This document shows, in pieces, positions 1-7,107 of a stretch of DNA of 34,438 nt. A program made the position numbers and the translations under genes. Positions within the stretch are counted from its first letter, which is position 1; the number at the start of each line of letters is the position of its first letter. Below the pieces are notes generated by a model that worked only from the letters and a program-made list of their open reading frames with translations, was not told the DNA's origin and searched no databases. This DNA comes from an uncultured Alistipes sp. (GTDB taxonomy: Bacteria; Bacteroidota; Bacteroidia; Bacteroidales; Rikenellaceae), in contig CASDZK010000039.1 in NCBI GenBank assembly GCA_949286165.1, positions 1 through 34,438 on the forward strand, given 5' to 3'.

Positions 1-72
1 CACAGAACCCGTTTCGGTGTATATCCCAAGCCATTTTTGGCGCATCCGTATTTTTCGTATATCTTCTTTCAT
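1..72 (-). CDS. Partial helix-turn-helix protein (transposase/integrase-like N-terminus), runs off left edge
   Basis: An ATG on the minus strand at 70-72 opens a frame that stays open to the window edge (24 codons). The residues visible (start MKEDIRKIRMRQKWL, then IYTETGSV) resemble the first helices of homeodomain-like helix-turn-helix proteins such as IS481/IS3-type transposases, where a basic helix ending in KWL, then a short YxETGxV stretch, precedes the recognition helix. Only the first helix is in view, so the family is an inference. It is oriented the same way as the defence genes upstream of it (on the minus strand) and would make sense as an adjacent mobile-element gene. Confidence 0.45.
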   Translation of the reverse strand, partial: MKEDIRKIRMRQKWLGIYTETGSV

Positions 73-209
73 GACACGAAGATACAGATTAAGATTTGTC
101 TACGAAAAGAAAAATTGTAGCGTATCTATTGATACTTTACAGCAAAGTGGCATATTTCCTCGATACATCCGAAAAAAACGTTTATATATTTATCTGATTT
201 TTACAACCC

Positions 210-225
210 CAACAGGATTCTGTTG
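210..225 (-). terminator. Weak hairpin downstream of the RhuM gene
   Basis: Six-base arms CAACAG/CTGTTG enclose a 4-base loop, 24 bases beyond the RhuM stop codon on the minus strand. The minus-strand tail is only moderately T-rich, so a terminator role is a weak inference. The rest of 73-248 is AT-rich and shows no gene. Confidence 0.25.
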
Positions 226-248
226 TTATAGATTGGTTTACGCATTAT

Positions 249-1232
249 TTACTCTTCTTTCCCTTTCAGCATCTTGATAGCTCGGTCGAAATCGCTCTCG
301 AATAGACTCATCTCGCGTCGACGGTAAATCTCAAACTCCTTTTCGGCCTTTTCTATCGCTTCTTTGTGGGAGATGTTGCCTTTGCCTATCAACACCTTGC
401 GCTTGTTGGCGATGATTTGATTATCGAGCGTCTCAATCCAATCTTTCATTGTCATTGGATTCATCTCCAACGCCTGAAATTCTGCGAAATCCAAAAATCC
501 CGATACTAAAAGATTCAACCGCTGCAATTCGATTTCCGATAAGTAGTTCTTGGCAATTTTCACATCGTCTTTGGTTACATAGTTGCCTTTGAAGTTTGTC
601 ATTCCGACAAAAGGCTTTTCGTTGTCCACGCGGTTATAGATTACCTCGGCTGCGGTATTCTCGTGAACGGCATAGTGCAGCTTATTCTGAACCGTAGCGA
701 AGAATGTTTTGGTCATATCGCTGCGCGGGTCATAGTCGACGGCGGTCGCGTAAATATCCGTAACCTGCTGATAGAAATTGCGTTCACTGCTGCGAATATC
801 CCGTATGCGCTGCAAGAGTTCCCTGAAATAGCGATTCCCGCCCTGTTTAAGCCGCTCATCGTCCATTGCAAAGCCTTTCTGGATATATTCGTGAAGCCGT
901 TGCGTCGCCCAGCGACGGAATCGTGTAGCTATCTGGGACTGAACACGATAACCCAATGCGATAATCATGTCGAGGTTGTAGTGGTCGATATTGCGTTTTA
1001 CCTGCCGGGAGCCTTCGGGGCGAACTAATAAAAATTTTTTATAAGTTCGTTCTTGCTCTAACTCTCCATCACGATATATGTTAGTAATGTGAATAGAAAT
1101 ATTTTCTTGCGTTGTATCATATATTTCAGCCAGCTGCTTTTGTGTAAGCCACAGATCCTCGTCGGCAAAACGAACGGACACCCGCGTTATCTCGTTGTCA
1201 TCTTGGTAGATAATTATTTTATTGTCTTCCAT
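249..1232 (-). CDS. RhuM family protein (virulence-RhuM / death-on-curing-associated family)
   Basis: This 327-residue protein matches the RhuM family: the N-terminus reads like a degenerate DNA-binding segment (WLTQKQLAEIYDTTQENISIH, residues about 28-48), followed by the family's typical block RFRRWATQRLHEYIQKGFAMD (about 105-125) and the DMTKTFFATVQNKLHYA block near the middle. RhuM was named from a Salmonella pathogenicity island; family members are common beside restriction-modification and toxin-antitoxin loci, but their biochemical role is not settled. The gene follows res by 77 nt on the same strand and is probably the distal gene of the island. The first ~70 codons (1020-1232) are much more AT-rich than the rest, which suggests a recombinant gene. 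There is no signal peptide or membrane segment, so a cytoplasmic location is expected. Confidence 0.85.
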   Translation of the reverse strand: MEDNKIIIYQDDNEITRVSVRFADEDLWLTQKQLAEIYDTTQENISIHITNIYRDGELEQERTYKKFLLVRPEGSRQVKRNIDHYNLDMIIALGYRVQSQIATRFRRWATQRLHEYIQKGFAMDDERLKQGGNRYFRELLQRIRDIRSSERNFYQQVTDIYATAVDYDPRSDMTKTFFATVQNKLHYAVHENTAAEVIYNRVDNEKPFVGMTNFKGNYVTKDDVKIAKNYLSEIELQRLNLLVSGFLDFAEFQALEMNPMTMKDWIETLDNQIIANKRKVLIGKGNISHKEAIEKAEKEFEIYRRREMSLFESDFDRAIKMLKGKEE

Positions 1233-1309
1233 ATTTTACCCCATTTACATAACACGAATTGCTACTCGGTTTCATTGAATGTCTGTACGTTTGAATCTGT
1301 TTTTTATCG

Positions 1310-3937
1310 TCACATTACACTCAACCTTTGCAAAAGCTCCTTGATAGTAACCGCACCATCCATCTGCTGTTTATCAAATACCATAAAATAGCGATATTGC
1401 TCGCCGGCCTTATTGGCCCAAGTCTTTCCTAACTCAACCTTTGACCGACTGTCCGAGTTGTCTCTGTCGTCGCCCTTCGTTTCAAGGAGTACGGTAATAC
1501 CGCTATTCAATCGGACGATAAAGTCAGGATAATGATTTATATAACCATTGATACAAAACCCCGTACGGCTCGGATTCCTATGCCAAAACAATACGTTGTC
1601 CAAATTGGCGACAGCGTTTATCACTTCATACTCGAAGCCGTTGATAGTCTCCTCTTCCGTATAAAGTCCTTTTGCCAAACCAATGGACTTTTTTTTCACG
1701 GTTATCCGTTCCGGCAGACGATATGTAGCTTGACATTTTATCTGTCCGGTATCGAGCCATTCTTTGAACTTCTTTTCTTGATATGCAGACAGCAGCGATT
1801 CTATTTTCTGTCGAATCGTATTTCTTGTCTGCCAATCATTCGAGTGCAGGTCTTCGAGTTGTTCGGAATCTATGCCCTCAATTGCCTTTTTGATATAACG
1901 TGCGATCTGTGGCTCGGAAATTTCGTCGAAACAAATACTCTTTGTTAGCATTTCCGCCAACTGCCTTTGCTTGCTTTCCGGCGATAACGTCGCAAAATAC
2001 TGTTTTATCAATGTCAATTGATTTGCACTCAGGTTTCTTCTTGTAACGGCATATTCCTTTTCGCCGGATTTTTCCAAGTCCACACGTACCGCCTCGCTTT
2101 CGGTACATGTAAAATCGATATTGTGGTCGCATTTGTCCAGATCGAAACCTTCGGTAAGCATTGTCTTGTCCAACGGCACATATTCATCGGCAAATATCAA
2201 GTTGGCGTTTATTTTTTTCACGAATTGCGGCAATACCAATTCTTTTACCTTATCCGTAAAAATATCTTTAATCGGATATGTATTTATCATATCTTTAATA
2301 TCATTCGGAATATCATTGTTTTCTGCCTGTTGCGCTGCCTGTTGATTGTAGCTTTCGCTTTCCTGCCGGGCAAAAGACTCCAATTCGGCAGTTCCTGTAT
2401 TTGCGGCAGGAGCTGCAATGGTCATTTTTATCGTTTCGGTATTTATCTGCTCGTTGATGTCATCGGCTGTATTAGTTTCAGGAGTATTCCGCATCGACTC
2501 GTCGTTGTCGAACAGACTTGGGTATGACTGTTCAGTCGGAACGGTAGCAGATTCTGTCGGAGGTTCGGCAATACGGTAATCCTTTTTGCTGAAACCTGCA
2601 CGGTTCAGTCCCTCTATGATATTTTCGACCGTATTCCGAAAATCGTTGGAAGAGGTAAACACATATGACAGGTCAAGCAACTCTTCTTTATGCTTGGTCG
2701 TATAAGGCAATCGCAACACACGGCCCAATATCTGCTCCACATCCACCCGCGAGGTTTTGTTGGCCAGTGAAGCAAGAATGTAGGCGAACGGACAATCCCA
2801 TCCCTCTTTGAGGGCATTGACCGTGATGATATAACGTACCGGGCAATCGCGGGACAGCAGGTCGGTATTTTTGATTTCGTCTTTGTTGGCCGTTTTAATT
2901 TTTATCTGGTTTTCGGGGATGCCGATTTCGATAAGTTTGTTTTTGATTTTGTCGAACGTAATGTTGTCGTCATCGGTTTTCGGCTGGGCCTGAAACAGCA
3001 CAATCGGGCGAATGTATCTGCCGCCTTCAGCCTCCATCGCAATGGCTTTTTGTTCCAGACTGCGCTGCATCTGTATCGCACTTGAAACGACATCATTCGT
3101 CGAGCGATGGTTATAAACGATAACCGGCAGCTTTACCATGTTGGCCCGTTTGAGCTTAATGGCGTCTACGAAACTGATGATATTGCTTTTTTTACGGGGC
3201 GTTGCTGTCAGGTCGAGGATGAAACATGGATTGATAGCCTTGAGCATATCCATGCGCAAGTTGGCTTCGAAGTTGTGGCTTTCGTCGATGATAACAACCG
3301 GATTCAGATACGACAATACCTGAATCAATCCCGTTTCGTCCGATCCCTCCACGCGCTTGGTCATCGTATCGTACAGTTTGGCATACTCCGCCAGATTTTC
3401 GTTTTCGCGATAGACACGCCGCCCGTCCTTATTGTTGGCGGCGAACGACTGTACGCTCAATACGAAAATCGTCAGCTGCTCGCGGATTTCCGTCGGACTG
3501 ATGCCGTGTCCGAACAATGCCGATTCTTTATCGACAACGCATACGGCATTTCCGAAATGACTGTCTATTTTCTGGCGGTACGGATGCGACGAATCCCGTA
3601 AATTCTTCAACGTCTGTTTCAGAATCGTATCGGAGGGAACGAACCATGCCACGACTTTCGGCTTCTCGGCAGGCAGATGTCTGAATATCGTATTCAATGC
3701 ATGGCAGGCTATAAAAGTCTTGCCGCCGGCGGTCGGCACCTTGACCGTTACGTGCGGTACATCGGTAATGCTGTTGTCGTACGGGTGCAGATAGTAGTTG
3801 TCGATTGCCGAAATCGGAATACCTTTGTCTTCCCAGAATTTATGAAAAGCCGTATCGGGGTGGTCGTATTTCTCGACATATCCGATATACGTATCCAAAT
3901 CGGCGATTACTTCTTTTTGATATTGCTTGAGTTCCAT
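1310..3937 (-). CDS. res: Type III restriction enzyme, Res subunit (SF2 helicase plus nuclease)
   Basis: The protein has 875 residues from the ATG at 3935-3937. An upstream in-frame ATG at 4051 lies inside mod and is not used here, because the family N-terminus begins at MELKQYQ and this ATG sits 4 nt after the mod stop. Superfamily 2 helicase motifs are complete: Walker A PTAGGKT (68-74), DESH (218-221), an LTATPRK segment after it, EGWDCP, and QILGRVLR (402-409). A low-complexity linker rich in E, N, T and Q follows. The C-terminal nuclease keeps a PD-(D/E)xK core with D805, E819 and K821 in PDFIV and LLETKG. Res uses ATP to communicate between recognition sites and cuts DNA only in complex with Mod. 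All catalytic residues are present, so the enzyme should be active. Confidence 0.93.
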   Translation of the reverse strand: MELKQYQKEVIADLDTYIGYVEKYDHPDTAFHKFWEDKGIPISAIDNYYLHPYDNSITDVPHVTVKVPTAGGKTFIACHALNTIFRHLPAEKPKVVAWFVPSDTILKQTLKNLRDSSHPYRQKIDSHFGNAVCVVDKESALFGHGISPTEIREQLTIFVLSVQSFAANNKDGRRVYRENENLAEYAKLYDTMTKRVEGSDETGLIQVLSYLNPVVIIDESHNFEANLRMDMLKAINPCFILDLTATPRKKSNIISFVDAIKLKRANMVKLPVIVYNHRSTNDVVSSAIQMQRSLEQKAIAMEAEGGRYIRPIVLFQAQPKTDDDNITFDKIKNKLIEIGIPENQIKIKTANKDEIKNTDLLSRDCPVRYIITVNALKEGWDCPFAYILASLANKTSRVDVEQILGRVLRLPYTTKHKEELLDLSYVFTSSNDFRNTVENIIEGLNRAGFSKKDYRIAEPPTESATVPTEQSYPSLFDNDESMRNTPETNTADDINEQINTETIKMTIAAPAANTGTAELESFARQESESYNQQAAQQAENNDIPNDIKDMINTYPIKDIFTDKVKELVLPQFVKKINANLIFADEYVPLDKTMLTEGFDLDKCDHNIDFTCTESEAVRVDLEKSGEKEYAVTRRNLSANQLTLIKQYFATLSPESKQRQLAEMLTKSICFDEISEPQIARYIKKAIEGIDSEQLEDLHSNDWQTRNTIRQKIESLLSAYQEKKFKEWLDTGQIKCQATYRLPERITVKKKSIGLAKGLYTEEETINGFEYEVINAVANLDNVLFWHRNPSRTGFCINGYINHYPDFIVRLNSGITVLLETKGDDRDNSDSRSKVELGKTWANKAGEQYRYFMVFDKQQMDGAVTIKELLQRLSVM

Positions 3938-3941
3938 AAAA

Positions 3942-5576
3942 TCAGAATTGTTTGATGTCGCGCGGAATTTTTTTGAAGGTAATGTTTCGGGCAGCCAACA
4001 CTTGCGGCGGTATGGTGCAGATGTCGGCGTAAATAACGTACTGCTCGGCACGTTCCGTTACGATATGCAGCGTATCGATGCTGAGCGTTGTCAGTCGGTC
4101 GCGCTCGTAATAGAAATAATAACCCGTCGCATTGTAAGTGTCAAGCAGATATTTCGACGCTTCGGTGCGCTCGCGCTCTAAATGTCGTTTGGTTTCGGTG
4201 TAGTAGATATACTCGCGAATCTTTTCCTCGTCGATATTCTCGTTGAGGTTTTGCTCCTCGTCGAACATCCGTTCGCCCAACTCGTAATAATCGAATGCGC
4301 CGTTCGTGCCGGCTACGGCATTTTTACCTTCGCCGTAACCCCGCATGACCCGACGCACCCGCTCGGCGGTAATGCTTTCGGCATAATTCTCCATTTCGAC
4401 GAGGATGAATTTACGATTGCCTTTGTCTTTCTTGTTCAGATTTAACACCGCATGAGCTGTCGTCCCCGAACCTGCGAAAGAGTCGAGGATAATATCGTCG
4501 GGACTACATAAAAAGTTTATAATATACTCGATTAACGAAATATCTTTGGGGTAATCAAACACATTTTGTCCATCAAATATAGAAAATAAGACTTTACCCG
4601 CTTCTTCCGTCGTATTTACACCGACTGTTGAATCTATTAGATTAGGTGGGACTTCAGGATCGTATTCGTGTTTTTTATAAGATAAAACAAGTCTGTTCGA
4701 GCAATTTATGATCGTATTTTGCGCAAGTTCGTTTTCCAATTTCTTTTGTAGCCATATAAATTTGTTCTCGAATTCGACTTCGTTCGCATTTACTCCATTT
4801 GTTACAATCAAATCGTTTAATAACTTGTTAGGAAATTTGTCAGTTCCGTATATACCCGCAGGAATAGTTCGGTTGGCTCCTTTGATATGAATGCTTCCTG
4901 CTGGAAATTTTAAAGTTTTCAATGAATTCTGGGGTTTTGTCATAGGATCATCACTGCCACTAACCTTTTGAATACCTTTGTATTTAGTATTGCTTTTTTG
5001 CTTTTCGTAACAAATAATATACTCTATGTTCTTTTTGATTTTATAAGAAAGATTGGGTGGTGTTGCAGACTTGAACCAATGCCATTGTCCGATAAAATTA
5101 TTTACTCCGAAAATTTCATCGCAAAGCAGTTTCAGATTGGCAAGTTCGTTATCATCGATCGAAATGAAAATAGCACCATTCTCCGCCAGCAGTTTGTGCA
5201 ACAGTTTTAGACGCGGATACATCATACAAAGCCATTTGTCGTGGCGGCTTAAATCCTCGCCTTGCTTGCCGACCACTTCGCCCAACCACTTCTTGATCTT
5301 CGGGTCGTTCACGTTGTCGTTATAGACCCACTTTTCATTGCCCGTGTTGTACGGCGGATCGATATAGATGCACTTGATTTTCCCTTCGTACTCGGGCAGC
5401 AATGATTTCAGCGCCTCCAAGTTGTCGCCGTGTATGATTTTGTTGCCGCTCTCCGTCGGTGTCCGATCGTCAGCATCCTCCGCCCGAAATCCGTATTTAT
5501 GCTCCAGTACGCGGTACGGCACTTCCCGATGATGGTTCACAACCTTATCTTTTCCTATCCAAGTCAGTGTAGGCAT
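3942..5576 (-). CDS. mod: Type III restriction-modification DNA methyltransferase, Mod subunit
   Basis: This 544-residue adenine methyltransferase is of the beta class: the catalytic motif IV DPPYNTG (73-79) precedes the AdoMet-binding motif I DSFAGSGTT (from 365), and the target recognition domain lies between them. Mod methylates the recognition sequence and supplies specificity to Res. It starts 4 nt after the TIR stop and ends 4 nt before res, which implies a shared transcript and probably translational coupling. Base composition inside the gene is uneven: sampled 60-base lines across 4501-5100 have about 22-37% GC, whereas lines in both flanks have about 47-60%. The AT-rich part coincides with the target recognition domain, which suggests exchange of specificity by recombination. 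Confidence 0.93.
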   Translation of the reverse strand: MPTLTWIGKDKVVNHHREVPYRVLEHKYGFRAEDADDRTPTESGNKIIHGDNLEALKSLLPEYEGKIKCIYIDPPYNTGNEKWVYNDNVNDPKIKKWLGEVVGKQGEDLSRHDKWLCMMYPRLKLLHKLLAENGAIFISIDDNELANLKLLCDEIFGVNNFIGQWHWFKSATPPNLSYKIKKNIEYIICYEKQKSNTKYKGIQKVSGSDDPMTKPQNSLKTLKFPAGSIHIKGANRTIPAGIYGTDKFPNKLLNDLIVTNGVNANEVEFENKFIWLQKKLENELAQNTIINCSNRLVLSYKKHEYDPEVPPNLIDSTVGVNTTEEAGKVLFSIFDGQNVFDYPKDISLIEYIINFLCSPDDIILDSFAGSGTTAHAVLNLNKKDKGNRKFILVEMENYAESITAERVRRVMRGYGEGKNAVAGTNGAFDYYELGERMFDEEQNLNENIDEEKIREYIYYTETKRHLERERTEASKYLLDTYNATGYYFYYERDRLTTLSIDTLHIVTERAEQYVIYADICTIPPQVLAARNITFKKIPRDIKQF

Positions 5577-5580
5577 ATTT

Positions 5581-6633
5581 TTATGCTTTAAGTAATTTTG
5601 TCGCTTCTGTTATACATTCGTCGTAAACTGTTATTAAGGTCGAATATCCTTTTGCAAGTCTGTTTCTGGCTGCGATTTGGGATTTTATCATGCTGGGCAT
5701 ACTCGATAAAACGTCTTTACCTTGAATTGTTGCATCTTTTGCTGAAATTATGGATTGAATCAAACTGTTTAACACCTTTCTATTTTCTTCTTTTGTGTCT
5801 TGATCCGTATCAAAGCATTGTTGCATTTTAATGGCGTTTTCAATGGCTGCTTTAAAATGCTTTGATAGTTTAGGTGCATTATTATCGATGGCATCCGACA
5901 TTTGATTCATGTCTTGTGCAGACCCCATTATGATTTCTTTGGCTTGCGATGGACTGTATGCTTGGGTATTTAATGACGATAATTGTTTGGTGCGAATTAT
6001 TGTCTTGTCCTTTAGTTGATCCATTTCATCTGTTAACACTTTCGCTATTTGACGGAATAAATCCAAGTGGTTATCGAAAGCCTCTCGATAATCTAACAGC
6101 CCAAATACTTCACTTTCTTTTATTGGAGTCATGCAAATAAGCGCAGTATTATTTTGTGTTAATGTCGCCATTTTGGCGAGAAATTCGGCTTTTTGTCTAT
6201 TCCATACTACCGTTTTAGGACAAGAGTCGTATTTCTCCAAAAATTCATCCCGCAATTCGTCCAGTCTATCTGCATCGTCTATTTTTGCGCATAGATTCAT
6301 CCCATATAACCAACCGACAGATTTGAATGATACATTATGCAGAAGCAATGGCTTGACATTTTTGTCCAAAGCCCACGCTGCGCCCATTTCATTCAGGCAT
6401 ACTTCGCTTTTCCGATAGTTATCCGAAATCATGAAAAAGACAAAGTCGCTATCGGCAATATTATCTTTAATATATTGTGGAATATTGCCACCGGTAGCTA
6501 CACCGGTTTCCGGTGCTGAAGTGTATGTAATAGCGTTATCTAAAATTCCCAATCCGGCATTTAGAATTATATTTTTGAATAAATCGACAATCTCTTTGTC
6601 TTTTGAAGAATGACTTATAAATATTTTTGCCAT
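5581..6633 (-). CDS. TIR-domain protein with helical C-terminal region; candidate defence effector
   Basis: This 350-residue protein opens with a bacterial TIR domain (about residues 1-150): the first strand and loop read KIFISHSSKDKEI, and the segment SEVCLNEMGAAW carries E82 at the position of the catalytic glutamate of NAD-consuming TIR domains. Many bacterial TIR proteins of anti-phage systems cleave NAD+ or make a signalling nucleotide from it; that activity is inferred here. Residues about 165-350 are predicted from sequence to be mostly helical, rich in K, Q, D and S, and not recognised as any known sensor domain. No transmembrane segment or signal peptide is seen. It is the promoter-proximal gene of the mod-res operon (4 nt gap to mod). 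No Thoeris ThsA partner is present in the window. The gene is about 35-40% GC, lower than res. Confidence 0.85.
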   Translation of the reverse strand: MAKIFISHSSKDKEIVDLFKNIILNAGLGILDNAITYTSAPETGVATGGNIPQYIKDNIADSDFVFFMISDNYRKSEVCLNEMGAAWALDKNVKPLLLHNVSFKSVGWLYGMNLCAKIDDADRLDELRDEFLEKYDSCPKTVVWNRQKAEFLAKMATLTQNNTALICMTPIKESEVFGLLDYREAFDNHLDLFRQIAKVLTDEMDQLKDKTIIRTKQLSSLNTQAYSPSQAKEIIMGSAQDMNQMSDAIDNNAPKLSKHFKAAIENAIKMQQCFDTDQDTKEENRKVLNSLIQSIISAKDATIQGKDVLSSMPSMIKSQIAARNRLAKGYSTLITVYDECITEATKLLKA

Positions 6634-6930
6634 AACTGTTTACTTTTGATTAAATTTTTCGGGTTCATTTGAAGTGTTTTGCTATTTCAAATAGTACTTT
6701 GCAAACTTGGCTGTTGTAAGAATTAACAATACTGAAACTCTTACCGGGTTTTTCTGCCAGCCAAGTCTGTTTAACACCTTTTTTCATCGGCACTTCTTTT
6801 ATACGGTTTATACGAAACAGTATTTCTACTGTCTTTTATGATAAAGATATGAAAAAATCTGAGAGAATAAAAATTTGTGCCTTCAATAATCCGCATAATC
6901 GCTTCTTGTGAACCCAATTTAATGTCATTG

Positions 6931-6982
6931 TAATAAAAAATACGATTAGTGTGTTTTTTATGTTTCCACACTAATCGTATTT
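6931..6982 (-). terminator. Perfect 16-bp inverted repeat, probable terminator of the etf operon
   Basis: Arms 6938-6953 and 6967-6982 are perfectly complementary over 16 bp with a 13-base AT-rich loop. On the minus strand the second arm runs into a T-rich tail (6931-6940), as expected for an intrinsic terminator of the operon that ends at 7108. The stem is unusually AT-rich for this genome and marks the edge of the low-GC island. Confidence 0.55.
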
Positions 6983-7055
6983 GAGTTATGCTTGACCGTT
7001 TTACAATTTCCGGAACGATAACGCTAAACGCTTGTTGTAGCGATTTGCCCCTAAT

Positions 7056-7087
7056 CCGATGGCAGATGTATTAACGTCTGCCATCGG
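7056..7087 (-). terminator. Strong hairpin just after the acyl-CoA dehydrogenase stop
   Basis: Arms CCGATGGCAGA (7056-7066) and TCTGCCATCGG (7077-7087) pair perfectly. The pairing can extend by three pairs, one of them G-U, to a tetraloop. It lies 21 nt beyond the stop codon at 7108 on the minus strand. There is no T-tract, so it may stabilise the mRNA 3' end rather than terminate alone. Confidence 0.45.
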
Positions 7088-7107
7088 TTGCAGAAACGGA
7101 CTTTCGT

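Larger units (their letters stand above)
249..6633 (-). other. Defence island: TIR - type III Mod - type III Res - RhuM
   Basis: Four minus-strand genes are read in the order TIR protein (6633-5581), mod (5576-3942), res (3937-1310) and rhuM (1232-249). The first three are separated by 4 nt each and are very likely one transcript; rhuM follows after 77 nt. The region is visibly AT-richer than everything to its right, which fits horizontal acquisition. It ends close to the perfect inverted repeat at 6938-6982 and the start of a normal chromosomal operon. A type III restriction-modification system needs only Mod and Res, so TIR and RhuM are extra components. Confidence 0.75.
6634..7107. other. 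AT-rich intergenic boundary between defence island and core operon
   Basis: No credible gene was found in these 474 bases. A 66-codon minus-strand frame (6771-6971) has no family resemblance. The stretch holds the leader of the TIR gene and two hairpins, at 6938-6982 and 7056-7087, that most likely end the acyl-CoA dehydrogenase transcript. No clear TAnnTTTG box precedes the TIR start. Confidence 0.6.

Noticed and set aside
5765..6781. Direct repeat of 15 bp at 5765-5779 and 6767-6781 bordering part of the TIR gene
   Set aside because: A 15-bp repeat is expected about once by chance in a window of this size, and nothing suggests an insertion between the copies.
6771..6971. 66-codon minus-strand frame upstream of the TIR gene
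   Set aside because: It has no family similarity and overlaps the terminator-like repeat; it is probably random in AT-rich DNA.
6938..6982. Inverted repeat as an invertible promoter (phase-variation switch)
   Set aside because: The 13-bp spacer is far too short for an invertible promoter and no invertase is nearby; a terminator explains it better.
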